Source of the DNA: Rhodobacteraceae bacterium DSL-40
GTDB taxonomy: Bacteria > Pseudomonadota > Alphaproteobacteria > Rhodobacterales > Rhodobacteraceae
DNA: 64,000 nt
Direction of reading: 5' to 3'
Assembly: GCA_003258405.1 (NCBI GenBank)
Contig: QKPN01000017.1
Location: 1 to 64,000 of the forward strand
Made by a program: the position numbers and the translations under genes. Within the stretch, counting starts at the first letter, position 1. Each line of letters starts with the position of its first letter. Of the stretch, positions 27,814 through 34,993 are shown in pieces. A model generated the notes under the pieces. That model was given only the letters and a program-made list of their open reading frames with translations, was not told where the DNA came from and did no database searches.

Positions 27814-28560
27814 TCAGCCCCGGACGGGGTCAGGCGCGCGGATCTCCCGGCGGGCGGCCTCGATCCAGTCCCGGGCCGGGACAAGCCCGCCGAGAGCGCC
27901 AAGACGGTTGGAAAGATCCGGGGCCTCGAGCTCGGCGAGTTCGGCGAGGCAGGCAATGCCCGCCCGCTGCAGCGCCCAGATGAGACCAGGCCCCGCGCCT
28001 TCCAGCCGGTGGAGGTCGCAGATCGGCGCGGCCCGAGGCTCGGTCATGCCCATGAGCCCGGCATTCGGCCCGGGCGCACCGCTGTCTGGGGGGCGCTGGA
28101 AACGCAGCACCGCGGCAGGTTCGGCCGCCGACGCCTTCGACACCGCAGGGGCCGGGGCGGCTCCGGCAGCAGGCGGCGCGCTTGCGCTCAGGGCCCGCAG
28201 GAATTCCTCAAGCGCGGCCTCCTCCTCGTCCTCCTCGGAAAGCGGCGCGGCGGCGCGAGACGGTTCGGGAGGCGAGGCCACGGGTCGCGGCTGGGACGCG
28301 GGCGCAGCCCGACCGATCGTGGCGGGCTTCGGTACGGAGGAGGCGGCCTCCGGCGGTGTGCTGGCCGCCGTCCGCCCTGCTGCTGCGGCTGGAGGGCCGT
28401 CGGCATGCAGCCGGGCCAGACGCTCGGCCCGGAGTCTGTTGCGATGGGCGATGCGCAGGGCGAGGGTCCGACGCGCGACCTCTCCGGCCTCGCAGGGATC
28501 CGCGGCATCGGTCTCCTCAATTCCAGCAGGCATTCCGGTGATTCTCTCGCGCAGATGCAT
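27814..28560 (-). CDS. Unknown protein with disordered middle and helix-hairpin-helix-like C-terminus
   Basis: 248 residues from ATG 28560 with GGGAGA six bases upstream. The N-terminal ~55 residues are charged and helical (VARRTLALRIAHRNRLRAERLARL). Residues ~55-165 are Ala/Pro/Ser-rich and likely disordered with one acidic helix (LSEEDEEEAALEEFLRAL). The last ~65 residues (LHRLEGAGPGLIWALQRAG, CLAELAELEAPDLSNRL) look like a helix-hairpin-helix domain of the kind found at the ends of some Rhodobacteraceae proteins. It begins 12 bases after the 260-residue gene, so the two are co-transcribed. No function can be assigned. Confidence 0.7.
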   Translation of the reverse strand: MHLRERITGMPAGIEETDAADPCEAGEVARRTLALRIAHRNRLRAERLARLHADGPPAAAAGRTAASTPPEAASSVPKPATIGRAAPASQPRPVASPPEPSRAAAPLSEEDEEEAALEEFLRALSASAPPAAGAAPAPAVSKASAAEPAAVLRFQRPPDSGAPGPNAGLMGMTEPRAAPICDLHRLEGAGPGLIWALQRAGIACLAELAELEAPDLSNRLGALGGLVPARDWIEAARREIRAPDPVRG

Positions 28561-28572
28561 GGAAGTCTCCCG

Positions 28573-29355
28573 TCAGCTGAACTGCGACATGCGCATGGCG
28601 GCGCGGTCCTCCTCGGACCGCTGCTCGAGCCGGGCAAGGAATTCGGCAAGGGTGACGCCGAGGGTCTTCTGGAAAGCGGCAGTCTCGTCCCGGGCGATAT
28701 GGGCGTTCAGGAGCTCGTCCTGGGTCTCTAGGCGCTGCAGGACGGCGGAAAGCGTCTCGGACAGAGCCGTCAGCACGGCATCGGTGCTGTCACCTTGGGC
28801 GTCGAGCCGGGAGAGAATTTCCTTCTGGCGCGCCTCGATTGCCGAGAGTCGAGTGGCGAGCGCACTGCCCGAGGCGGGATCGGCGGCCTGCTCAAGGGTG
28901 AGGCGTGCGCATTCGGCGGCATAGCGGGCATTGATCACCGCCTTGATCTCGGGGCCCGCACTCTCGAGCGCGCCGGTCACCGCCCGGTCCTGGGCGCGGA
29001 GCAGCAGGATCGGCTGGGCAAGGGCAGCATCCGCCTCGGGCAGCAGGTCCGTCGCGTTGAGCCAGACCGCATCCTCGCCGAGGGTTGCGGCAAGCCCCCC
29101 CTCGATCGCCTCTGCCCATTCGCCGGGCGGCAGCGCGCCGAGCGCACCGTCGAGATCCTCTGCTCCGGCCCGGAAGGCGTAGTGATAGGGCTCGATCCGG
29201 TAGACGGGCCCCGCCACCAGCGCGCAGAGCGCACGCAGACAGGTCGCCTCGCCGCCGAGCTTAGCAGGATCCCCGATCATTTCATGGCTGACGAGCCCCG
29301 CAGCGATGAGGTCAGCAAGCACGGTCGGGGCGGCTTCGGGAGCTTGGGATTCCAC
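28573..29355 (-). CDS. Unknown protein with C-terminal coiled coil, partner of the giant coiled-coil gene
   Basis: 260 residues from GTG 29355 (GAGG ten bases upstream). The N-terminal ~170 residues look globular (VLADLIAAGLVSHEMIGDP, VAGPVYRIEPYHYAFRAGAEDLDGAL in parts, LPEADAALAQPILLLRAQDR). The C-terminal ~90 residues are a coiled coil (ATRLSAIEARQKEILSRL, LSETLSAVLQRLETQDELL) resembling the repeats of the neighbouring 1330-residue protein. No membrane segment is seen. A CtrA-type site lies about 100 bp upstream. I do not recognise a family; direct interaction with the coiled-coil protein is a reasonable guess. Confidence 0.72.
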   Translation of the reverse strand: MESQAPEAAPTVLADLIAAGLVSHEMIGDPAKLGGEATCLRALCALVAGPVYRIEPYHYAFRAGAEDLDGALGALPPGEWAEAIEGGLAATLGEDAVWLNATDLLPEADAALAQPILLLRAQDRAVTGALESAGPEIKAVINARYAAECARLTLEQAADPASGSALATRLSAIEARQKEILSRLDAQGDSTDAVLTALSETLSAVLQRLETQDELLNAHIARDETAAFQKTLGVTLAEFLARLEQRSEEDRAAMRMSQFS

Positions 29356-29526
29356 GTCTCTCTACCTCTTCGCTTCTACGCTTCGGGCTCTTCACTTCGG
29401 GGGAATGCGGGGGAGGAACCACGTCAGGAACGTCGGATCTTAACCTGATCCGAATTGGTTAAGTGCCCGTTACCGGGTCTGGCACCGCCTCTCCCCCACC
29501 TCGGTCTGGAGGAAGAGAGGCCGGTC
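29356..29526. promoter_or_regulatory. Gap between coiled-coil gene and its partners, with TTAACC/GGTTAA inverted repeat
   Basis: 171 bp. TTAACC (29440-29445) and GGTTAA (29457-29462) form an inverted repeat with an 11-base spacer, and the second arm is the first half of a TTAA-N7-TTAC site. This suggests a promoter for the two small genes. Confidence 0.4.
29459..29473. promoter_or_regulatory. Candidate CtrA-type binding site
   Basis: TTAA (29459-29462), seven bases, TTAC (29470-29473): one mismatch to TTAA-N7-TTAA. It lies 104 bp upstream of the GTG start of the 260-residue protein. The same kind of site precedes the giant coiled-coil gene. Confidence 0.45.
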
Positions 29527-32500
29527 TCACTTCCGATGCAGGGAAACGAGCTGGGGCAGGCTCCAGACCTCCTCCATGTCGCCGCCCTGTCCGGTCCCGT
29601 CCGCGGCCGGAGCCTCCGACCCGTCATTTCCACGCGCCGCGAGCGTCTCCATGAGCTGCATCTGGGTGGCAGAAAGCCGTGGCAGGCTCGCCTCGAGCAG
29701 CGCCAGACGGTCGGCGAAGAGGCCGGTCTGCTCGGCCGCGGCATGGAGCGCGATGAGCTGCATTGCCACGGCGCGGGCCTGTTCGCGGGCCTCGTCGGCA
29801 TCTGGATCCCAAGGCCGGGCCTCGAGCGCCTCGAGGCGCGCCTCAAGCGGAGCCAGCCGGGCGATCGCCGCCTCGAGGCTCGCATCGCTCCGGGCGAGTG
29901 CGCGGGCGAGTTCCTCGGCCATGCCCGCGGCCGGAGCGGCCTTCTCGGCGGTGGCCCGGATGCCGGTGAGCTGCTCGGCCACCTCGCCCTGGGCCCAGTC
30001 GAGGGCATCGAGCCGGGCGGAGATACCACGTTCCATGTCGGCCAGCCGCGCCTCCATCGGTGCGAGCCGGGCAAAGACCGTCTCCACCGTGGCATCCTTC
30101 TGGGCATAGAGCCGGGTGAGCTGGTCGGAGATCTCGGCAAACGGGTTCTCGCCGGGGGTTTCGAGCGCCGAGAGCCGGTCTTTCAACGCCGTCTCGCTCG
30201 CTGCGTGGGCGGCCCGCAGCGCCTCGAGCCGCTCGGCAAAGCGGTCGAGCATCGCCTGCGGGTTCTGGGCCGCGACCGCCTCGCCGATCTCGGTGAGGCG
30301 GTCCTGAAGCGGGGCGAGGCGGGTGGTCACTGCCTTCAGCGCAAAATCCTCCACGCCGGCCCGAACGGCGGCCAGCCGGTCGGCCACCTCGTCCTGGCTC
30401 CAGTCGAGAGTGTCGAGCCGGGCGGAGAGGCTGCTCTCCACTCCGGAGAGCTTGGCTTCCAGCGGCGCAAGCCGGGCAAAGACCGTCTCCACCGTCGCAT
30501 CCTTCTGCGCATAGAGCCGGGTGAGCTGGTCGGAGATCTCGGCGAAGGGATTCGCGCCGGGGTTCTCCAACGCTGCAAGCCGGTCTTTCAACGCCGTCTC
30601 GCTCGCGGCATGGGTGGCACGGAGCGCGTCAAGCCGTTCGGCGAAGCGGTCAAGCATCCCCTGCGGATCCTGCGCGGCGAGGGTCTCCTCGAGGCTGTCG
30701 AGCTTGGCTTCCAGCGGTGCGAGCCGGGCAAAGACCGTCTCCACCGTCGCATCCTTCTGCGCATAGAGCGCAGTGAGCTGATCGGAGATCTCGGCGAAGG
30801 GATTCGCACCGGGGTTCTCCAACGCTGCAAGCCGGTCTTTCAACGCCGTCTCGCTCGCGGCATGGGTGGCACGGAGCGCGTCAAGCCGTTCGGCGAAGCG
30901 GTCAAGCATCCCCTGCGGATCCTGCGCGACGAGGGTTTCCTCGAGGCTGTCGAGCTTGACTTCCAGCGGCGCGAGGCGCGAGGTGACCTCGTCCTGGCTC
31001 CAGTCGAGGGTGTCGAGCCGGGCCGTGAGGCTCCGCTCCATCTCGGCGAGCTTTGCTTCCAGCGGCGCGAGGCGGGAGAGCATCGTCTGGGTGGTCGCAT
31101 CCTTCTGGGCGTAGAGCGCGGTGAGTTGCTCGGAGATCTCGGCGAAGGGATTCGCGCCGGGGTTCTCCAGCGCCGCGAGCCGGTCCCTGAGCGCAGTCTC
31201 GCTCGCGGCATGGGCGGCGCGCAGCGTCTCCAACCGCTCAGCGAAGCGCTCGAGCGCCACTTCGGGGTCGCGCGCCATGACCTCCTGCTCGAGATGCATC
31301 ATGCGGTTGAGCAGCGCCTGGGAAAGCGCGTCCTTCTGGGCATGGAGCCCCTCGAGCCGCTCGGCGATGATGTCGACCGAAACGGTCTCGGCCCGAAGCG
31401 CGGCGAAATCGCTGCGCATGTCCATCTGGGTGTCGGCAAGCTGCTCGATCTGGCCGCGCAGAGCAGCATCTCCAGAACTATGGCGCCTGCCAAGCGCCTC
31501 GAGGCGTTCGTCGAGGCTGGCGAGCCGGGCGTCCGGATCGAGTTCCGGCAGGATCCGCTCCATTTCAGCAAGCTTCGCCTCCAAGGGTGCGAGACGAGAG
31601 ATTACCATCTCTGCCGTCGCATCCTTCTGGGCATAAAGGGCGGTAAGCTGATCCGAGATCTCGGCAAACGGGTTTGCGGCCGGATCCTCGAGGGCGGCGA
31701 TCCTGTCCCGGAGCGCCGTCTCGCTTGCGGCATGAGCGCCCCGCAGCGCCTCCAACCGCTCGGCGAAACGCTCGAGCACCGCCTGCGGGTTCTGCGCGGC
31801 GAGCGTCTGCGTAACCTCGGCAAGCTTTTCCTCCAGCGGCGCGAGCCGGGCGAAAACCGTCTCCACCGTGGCATCCTTCTGCGCATAGAGCGCAGTGAGC
31901 TGGTCGGAAATCTCCGCGAAGGGATTCGCGCCGGGGTTCTCCAGCGCCGCGAGACGGTCCCTGAGCGCAGTCTCGCTCGCGGCATGGGCGGCGCGCAGCG
32001 CGTCAAGCCGTTCGGCGAAGCGGTCGAGCATCCCCTGCGGATCCTGCGCGGTGAGGGTCTCCTCGAGGCTGTCGAGCTTGGCTTCTAGCGGCGCGAGCCG
32101 GGCAAAGACCGTCTCCACCGTGGCATCCTTCTGCGCATAAAGCGCAGTGAGCTGGTCGGAAATCTCCGCGAAGGGATTCGCGTCCGGATTTTCCAGCGCG
32201 GCGAGGCGCTCTGCGGTTGCGGCATCGCCCGCGGCATGGGCAAGGCGCAGGGCCTCGAGCCGCTCGGAAACGCGCTCGAGGGCGGCCCGGGTCTCCGCCA
32301 CCGACGGCCCCTCGCCGATCCCGGCGAGTTTCGTCTCCATCGGCGCGAGGCGGGCGGCGATCTCGTTCTGGCCCCAGTCCATCGCATCGAGCCGTGCGGT
32401 CAGGCCGCGCTCGATCCCGGAAAGCCGCGCCTCGAGCGGGCCGAGCCGGGCGAGCATCGTCTCCACCGTCGCATCCTTCTGGGCATAGAGCGCGGTGAGC

Positions 32501-33519
32501 TGTTCGGAGATCTCGGCGAACGGGTTCGCGGCCGGACTTTCCAGCGCGGCAATCCGGTCCTTGAGCGCGGTCTCGCTTGCGGCATGAAGCGCCCGGAGGC
32601 TCTCCAGCCGCTCGGTGAAGGAAGCGAGCAGCCCCTGCGGGCTCATCTGGATCATGTCCTGCTCGACCGCCTCGACCCGTCCGGCAATCCGCTCGATCAT
32701 CTGCGTCTTCTCGGCCCGGAGGGCGGCAAATGCATCGCCGAGAGCCGCCACCTCCCCGAGCCCGGACTGCAGTTCGGCCAGCGCGCCGCCGGCCTCGGCC
32801 TGATCTTCCTGAAGTGCGGCGAGCTGGGCCTCGAGGCGGGCGAGCACGGCATCGCGGCCGGGACGGCGGCCCTCGATCTCGCTCAACCGTCTTTCAATCG
32901 GGCCAAGCCGGTCGAGCAGCGCTTCGATGGCATCGTCCTTCTGGGTATAGAGCCGGGTGAGCTGCTCGGAGATCTCCGAGAAGGGATTCACCGCCGGGGC
33001 CTCGAGCATGGCCATGCGCCGCTCGACGGCCGCCGCCGCAGCGGCATGGGTGCTCTGCATCTCGTCAAGCCGCGCAGTGAGCCCGTCGATGAGGCCGCGC
33101 GATTCCGCGAGCTCGCCCACCTGTTCGAGCGCCCGAAGCCGTGCCCGAAGCTGGTCGAGCCCGGCCAGCGCCGTCTCGAAGGTGGCGTTCTTGTCCCGGA
33201 TCAGGCTCAGAAGCTGACTCGCCACGGCCTGAAGGCGCTCCTCCGGCGCGTTCTGCTCCGAGACCAGCGCATCGATCCGAGCGGCGAGATCGGCCTGCAG
33301 CGTCTCGATGGCGGCAAGCCGGGCCTCGGTGCGGCCCCGCCGGCCGCTCTCGCGGATGGCTTCCTCGCCCGGAACGGCGGGCGCAGCTTCGGGCATGGCG
33401 CCGGTTTCGATCTCGCGGGCCATCCGCCGCCTGCGCCGGGCCCAGAACCAGGCGGGCAGGAACAGCAGAAGCCCTGCCAGGACAAGCCCCGCCTCGAGAC
33501 CGAAATTGAACGTGCCCAT
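29527..33519 (-). CDS. Membrane-anchored giant coiled-coil repeat protein
   Basis: 1330 residues. One N-terminal membrane helix (FGLEAGLVLAGLLLFLPAW) is followed at once by RRRRR, which by the positive-inside rule places the rest in the cytoplasm. Nearly all of residues 60-1260 is predicted coiled coil. A repeat centred on NPFAEISxQLTxLYAQKDA occurs nine times, plus one degenerate copy (ERLEGLHAQKDALSQAL); repeat length is 84 residues in the tightest copies and up to about 150 where an extra segment (SLSARLDTLDWSQDEV type) is inserted. Linkers read RFAERLxALRAxHAASETAL. The C-terminus (EEVWSLPQLVSLHRK) is non-repetitive. It is not antisense noise: it has a good start and a conserved repeat. 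Function unknown; scaffold or spacer at the inner membrane is plausible. Confidence 0.85.
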   Translation of the reverse strand: MGTFNFGLEAGLVLAGLLLFLPAWFWARRRRRMAREIETGAMPEAAPAVPGEEAIRESGRRGRTEARLAAIETLQADLAARIDALVSEQNAPEERLQAVASQLLSLIRDKNATFETALAGLDQLRARLRALEQVGELAESRGLIDGLTARLDEMQSTHAAAAAAVERRMAMLEAPAVNPFSEISEQLTRLYTQKDDAIEALLDRLGPIERRLSEIEGRRPGRDAVLARLEAQLAALQEDQAEAGGALAELQSGLGEVAALGDAFAALRAEKTQMIERIAGRVEAVEQDMIQMSPQGLLASFTERLESLRALHAASETALKDRIAALESPAANPFAEISEQLTALYAQKDATVETMLARLGPLEARLSGIERGLTARLDAMDWGQNEIAARLAPMETKLAGIGEGPSVAETRAALERVSERLEALRLAHAAGDAATAERLAALENPDANPFAEISDQLTALYAQKDATVETVFARLAPLEAKLDSLEETLTAQDPQGMLDRFAERLDALRAAHAASETALRDRLAALENPGANPFAEISDQLTALYAQKDATVETVFARLAPLEEKLAEVTQTLAAQNPQAVLERFAERLEALRGAHAASETALRDRIAALEDPAANPFAEISDQLTALYAQKDATAEMVISRLAPLEAKLAEMERILPELDPDARLASLDERLEALGRRHSSGDAALRGQIEQLADTQMDMRSDFAALRAETVSVDIIAERLEGLHAQKDALSQALLNRMMHLEQEVMARDPEVALERFAERLETLRAAHAASETALRDRLAALENPGANPFAEISEQLTALYAQKDATTQTMLSRLAPLEAKLAEMERSLTARLDTLDWSQDEVTSRLAPLEVKLDSLEETLVAQDPQGMLDRFAERLDALRATHAASETALKDRLAALENPGANPFAEISDQLTALYAQKDATVETVFARLAPLEAKLDSLEETLAAQDPQGMLDRFAERLDALRATHAASETALKDRLAALENPGANPFAEISDQLTRLYAQKDATVETVFARLAPLEAKLSGVESSLSARLDTLDWSQDEVADRLAAVRAGVEDFALKAVTTRLAPLQDRLTEIGEAVAAQNPQAMLDRFAERLEALRAAHAASETALKDRLSALETPGENPFAEISDQLTRLYAQKDATVETVFARLAPMEARLADMERGISARLDALDWAQGEVAEQLTGIRATAEKAAPAAGMAEELARALARSDASLEAAIARLAPLEARLEALEARPWDPDADEAREQARAVAMQLIALHAAAEQTGLFADRLALLEASLPRLSATQMQLMETLAARGNDGSEAPAADGTGQGGDMEEVWSLPQLVSLHRK
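30541..30930 (-). repeat. Near-identical 252-bp tandem repeat within the coiled-coil gene
   Basis: The stretch from 30541 recurs from 30793 almost without change for about 140 bp (for example ggttctccaacgctgcaagc and aagccgttcggcgaagcggt occur in both). The 252-bp offset equals 84 codons. Other units of the gene are more diverged, so these two copies were duplicated or homogenised recently. Confidence 0.85.
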
Positions 33520-33575
33520 TACCGAAACCCCGGCTGTTAACCAAAAACACCGGGTTAATCAGTCGGGCCAAATGG

Positions 33576-33590
33576 TTAGGGGGCCGTTAA
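33576..33590. promoter_or_regulatory. Candidate CtrA-type binding site before the coiled-coil gene
   Basis: TTAG (33576-33579), seven bases, TTAA (33587-33590); on the minus strand it reads TTAA-N7-CTAA. It is centred about 64 bp upstream of the ATG at 33519, a normal promoter distance. Confidence 0.4.
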
Positions 33591-33592
33591 GG

Positions 33593-33611
33593 CCCGCCCC
33601 TCCGGGGCGGG
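33593..33611 (-). terminator. GC hairpin after pssE
   Basis: CCCGCCCC/GGGGCGGG with a 3-base loop, 26 bases beyond the pssE stop on the minus strand. On that strand it is followed by CCTTAAC rather than a U-tract, so it is a weak terminator candidate. Confidence 0.4.
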
Positions 33612-33636
33612 GAATGCTCGCGGCTGCGCGCCGCCG

Positions 33637-34188
33637 TCAGCCTGCCCCAGGCGCCGGGGTTTGCAGGATGAACGACCGGATCCGGGCGATGAAGGCCGGA
33701 TCGGCGGTGCGGGCGATCGCCTCTCGCGTCTCCGCCGTCATGGCCATCGCCTCGTCGATGCGAGCGGGGATCTCCGTCTCGTCGTCGGCAACGAGGATGC
33801 CGGCCTTGCCGCGCAGCGCATTGGCGGTCTCGACCTGATGATCGCTCGTGTGCTCAGCCATGGCATGGCGCCGGGGCAGGAGCACGATCGGCTTGCAATG
33901 CTCGCCGGCGGAGACCACCGAGCCGACACCGGCATGGGCGATGACGAGATCGGCCCCCGCCATCGCGGCCTCGTATTCCGGCCGGGCGAGACGGCGGACC
34001 CAACGCATGTTGCGCGGCTCGTAGGCGCCCTCGCCGATCTGGGCGAGGATCTCCATGTCCTGCCCCGCCGCCCAGTCGTCGACCGCCTTCACGAAGCGAT
34101 CGAAGGGAAACATCGACCCGACGGTAACGAAGACCGTGGGCCGCACAGCGGTGCTCTCCGCACCTGCCATCTGGATGTCGCCGGGCAT
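33637..34188 (-). CDS. pssE: PssE/Alg13-like glycosyltransferase subunit
   Basis: 183 residues from ATG 34188, five bases after the pssD stop. It is the C-terminal, nucleotide-sugar-binding half of a GT28-type enzyme: VFVTVGSMFPFDRFVKAVDDWA, then ILAQIGEGAYEP, EYEAAMAGADLVIAHAGVGS and the HAGVGSVV...PIVLLPRRHAMAEHTSDHQVE pattern (His-Ala-Gly, Arg, Glu-His, Asn-His-type). Family members work as a heterodimer with a membrane-bound Alg14/PssD partner, here the upstream gene. Together they usually add the second sugar (glucuronic acid in rhizobia) to the lipid-linked primer. Confidence 0.88.
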   Translation of the reverse strand: MPGDIQMAGAESTAVRPTVFVTVGSMFPFDRFVKAVDDWAAGQDMEILAQIGEGAYEPRNMRWVRRLARPEYEAAMAGADLVIAHAGVGSVVSAGEHCKPIVLLPRRHAMAEHTSDHQVETANALRGKAGILVADDETEIPARIDEAMAMTAETREAIARTADPAFIARIRSFILQTPAPGAG

Positions 34189-34193
34189 TTCCG

Positions 34194-34673
34194 TCACAGG
34201 ATCTCTCCCCAGTATTCCGGGCCGCCAGGCTTGGCCAGATGCGCCCATTGCACGAGCCAGGCATCGCAGAAGGGCCGTGCCAGCCGCCCTGACAGGGTGA
34301 TGCTCTCGGCATGCGAGAAGGTATCGATCCAGAGGGTCCGGCTGCGGCAGAAAAGGCGCGCGAGAATGAGTCCCACGAGGCCGGGGGCCGCGCCGGTCGA
34401 GATCACCACCGTGGGCCGCTCGCGGCGGATGATCCCCGCAAGTTCGCGAATGAGGGTGAGAAAGGCGAAGCGGTTACGCCGGGTGACATTGGTCACCGCA
34501 TAGTAGCGTCCCTCCGGCAGGTCCGCATCGGCCTGGCGGTCGGTACTCACATAGAAGACATCAAGATCGGCGAAGGCCGGCATGAGGCGGCGCAGCTCGA
34601 TCCAGTGGCCGCCGCCCGAAGCGATGGCCATGATCTTCGGCGCAGGGGCGTCACGTTTCGCGGATCCGGCCAT
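34194..34673 (-). CDS. pssD: PssD/Alg14-like glycosyltransferase subunit
   Basis: 159 residues from ATG 34673 with AGGAGG seven bases upstream. The Alg14/PssD hallmarks are IMAIASGGGHWIELRRLMPAF in segments, FYVSTDR, VVISTGAAPGLVGLILARL and SRTLWIDTFSHAESITLSGRL in segments, ending with WAHLAKPGGPEYWG. The STGAAPG helix is a hydrophobic docking segment. It recruits the PssE subunit to the membrane and binds the acceptor. It is coupled to pssE (five-base gap) and lies 37 bp after the acyl carrier protein gene. Confidence 0.9.
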   Translation of the reverse strand: MAGSAKRDAPAPKIMAIASGGGHWIELRRLMPAFADLDVFYVSTDRQADADLPEGRYYAVTNVTRRNRFAFLTLIRELAGIIRRERPTVVISTGAAPGLVGLILARLFCRSRTLWIDTFSHAESITLSGRLARPFCDAWLVQWAHLAKPGGPEYWGEIL

Positions 34674-34710
34674 GTCGGCCCTCCTGAAGCTGGGATTCCG
34701 CCCGCGGGGT

Positions 34711-34947
34711 TCAGGCCCGCTTGCGGATGATGTCCATGAGATCGCCGACGCAGCCGAGCGCGCCCAGATCCTTGCTGGAGAAGGTGAAGCCGAACTCTTC
34801 CTCCACCGCATAGATCAGCGTGATATGCGAGACGGAATCCCAAGCCTCGATATCGTCGGCCGTCATCTCGCGCTCGAGGCTGATCTCCTCGTCTCCGAAG
34901 GTCGTGCGAAAGACTTCCGTCAGGCGTTCCGTCACATCATCCGACAC
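34711..34947 (-). CDS. Acyl carrier protein
   Basis: 78 residues. The phosphopantetheine attachment serine is in AWDSVSHITLI (the DSxxH/L variant of the DSL motif), followed by IYAVEEEFGFTFSSKDL and GDLMDIIRKR. The variant EAWDSVSH is typical of stand-alone carriers paired with FkbH-like proteins rather than of fatty-acid AcpP (DSLDTVE). It stands between the FkbH-like gene (46 bp upstream) and pssD. No ketosynthase, acyltransferase or phosphopantetheinyl transferase is nearby, so it probably carries a small acyl unit such as glyceryl for sugar modification. Confidence 0.9.
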   Translation of the reverse strand: MSDDVTERLTEVFRTTFGDEEISLEREMTADDIEAWDSVSHITLIYAVEEEFGFTFSSKDLGALGCVGDLMDIIRKRA

Positions 34948-34993
34948 TGCTCTGTCCTCTCCTTCTTCATTCGATCCGGCCCCGGATCCTGTC

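Noticed and set aside
29455-32088. An 877-codon repetitive open frame on the plus strand
   Set aside because: It mirrors the repeats of the coiled-coil gene on the other strand. The minus-strand frame has a start with membrane helix and a coherent heptad pattern; this one does not.
29459-33590. The similar GGTTA...CCGTTA stretches flanking the coiled-coil gene as ends of a mobile element
   Set aside because: The similarity is limited to about 18 bases and fits a CtrA-type site better; there is no transposase and no target-site duplication visible.
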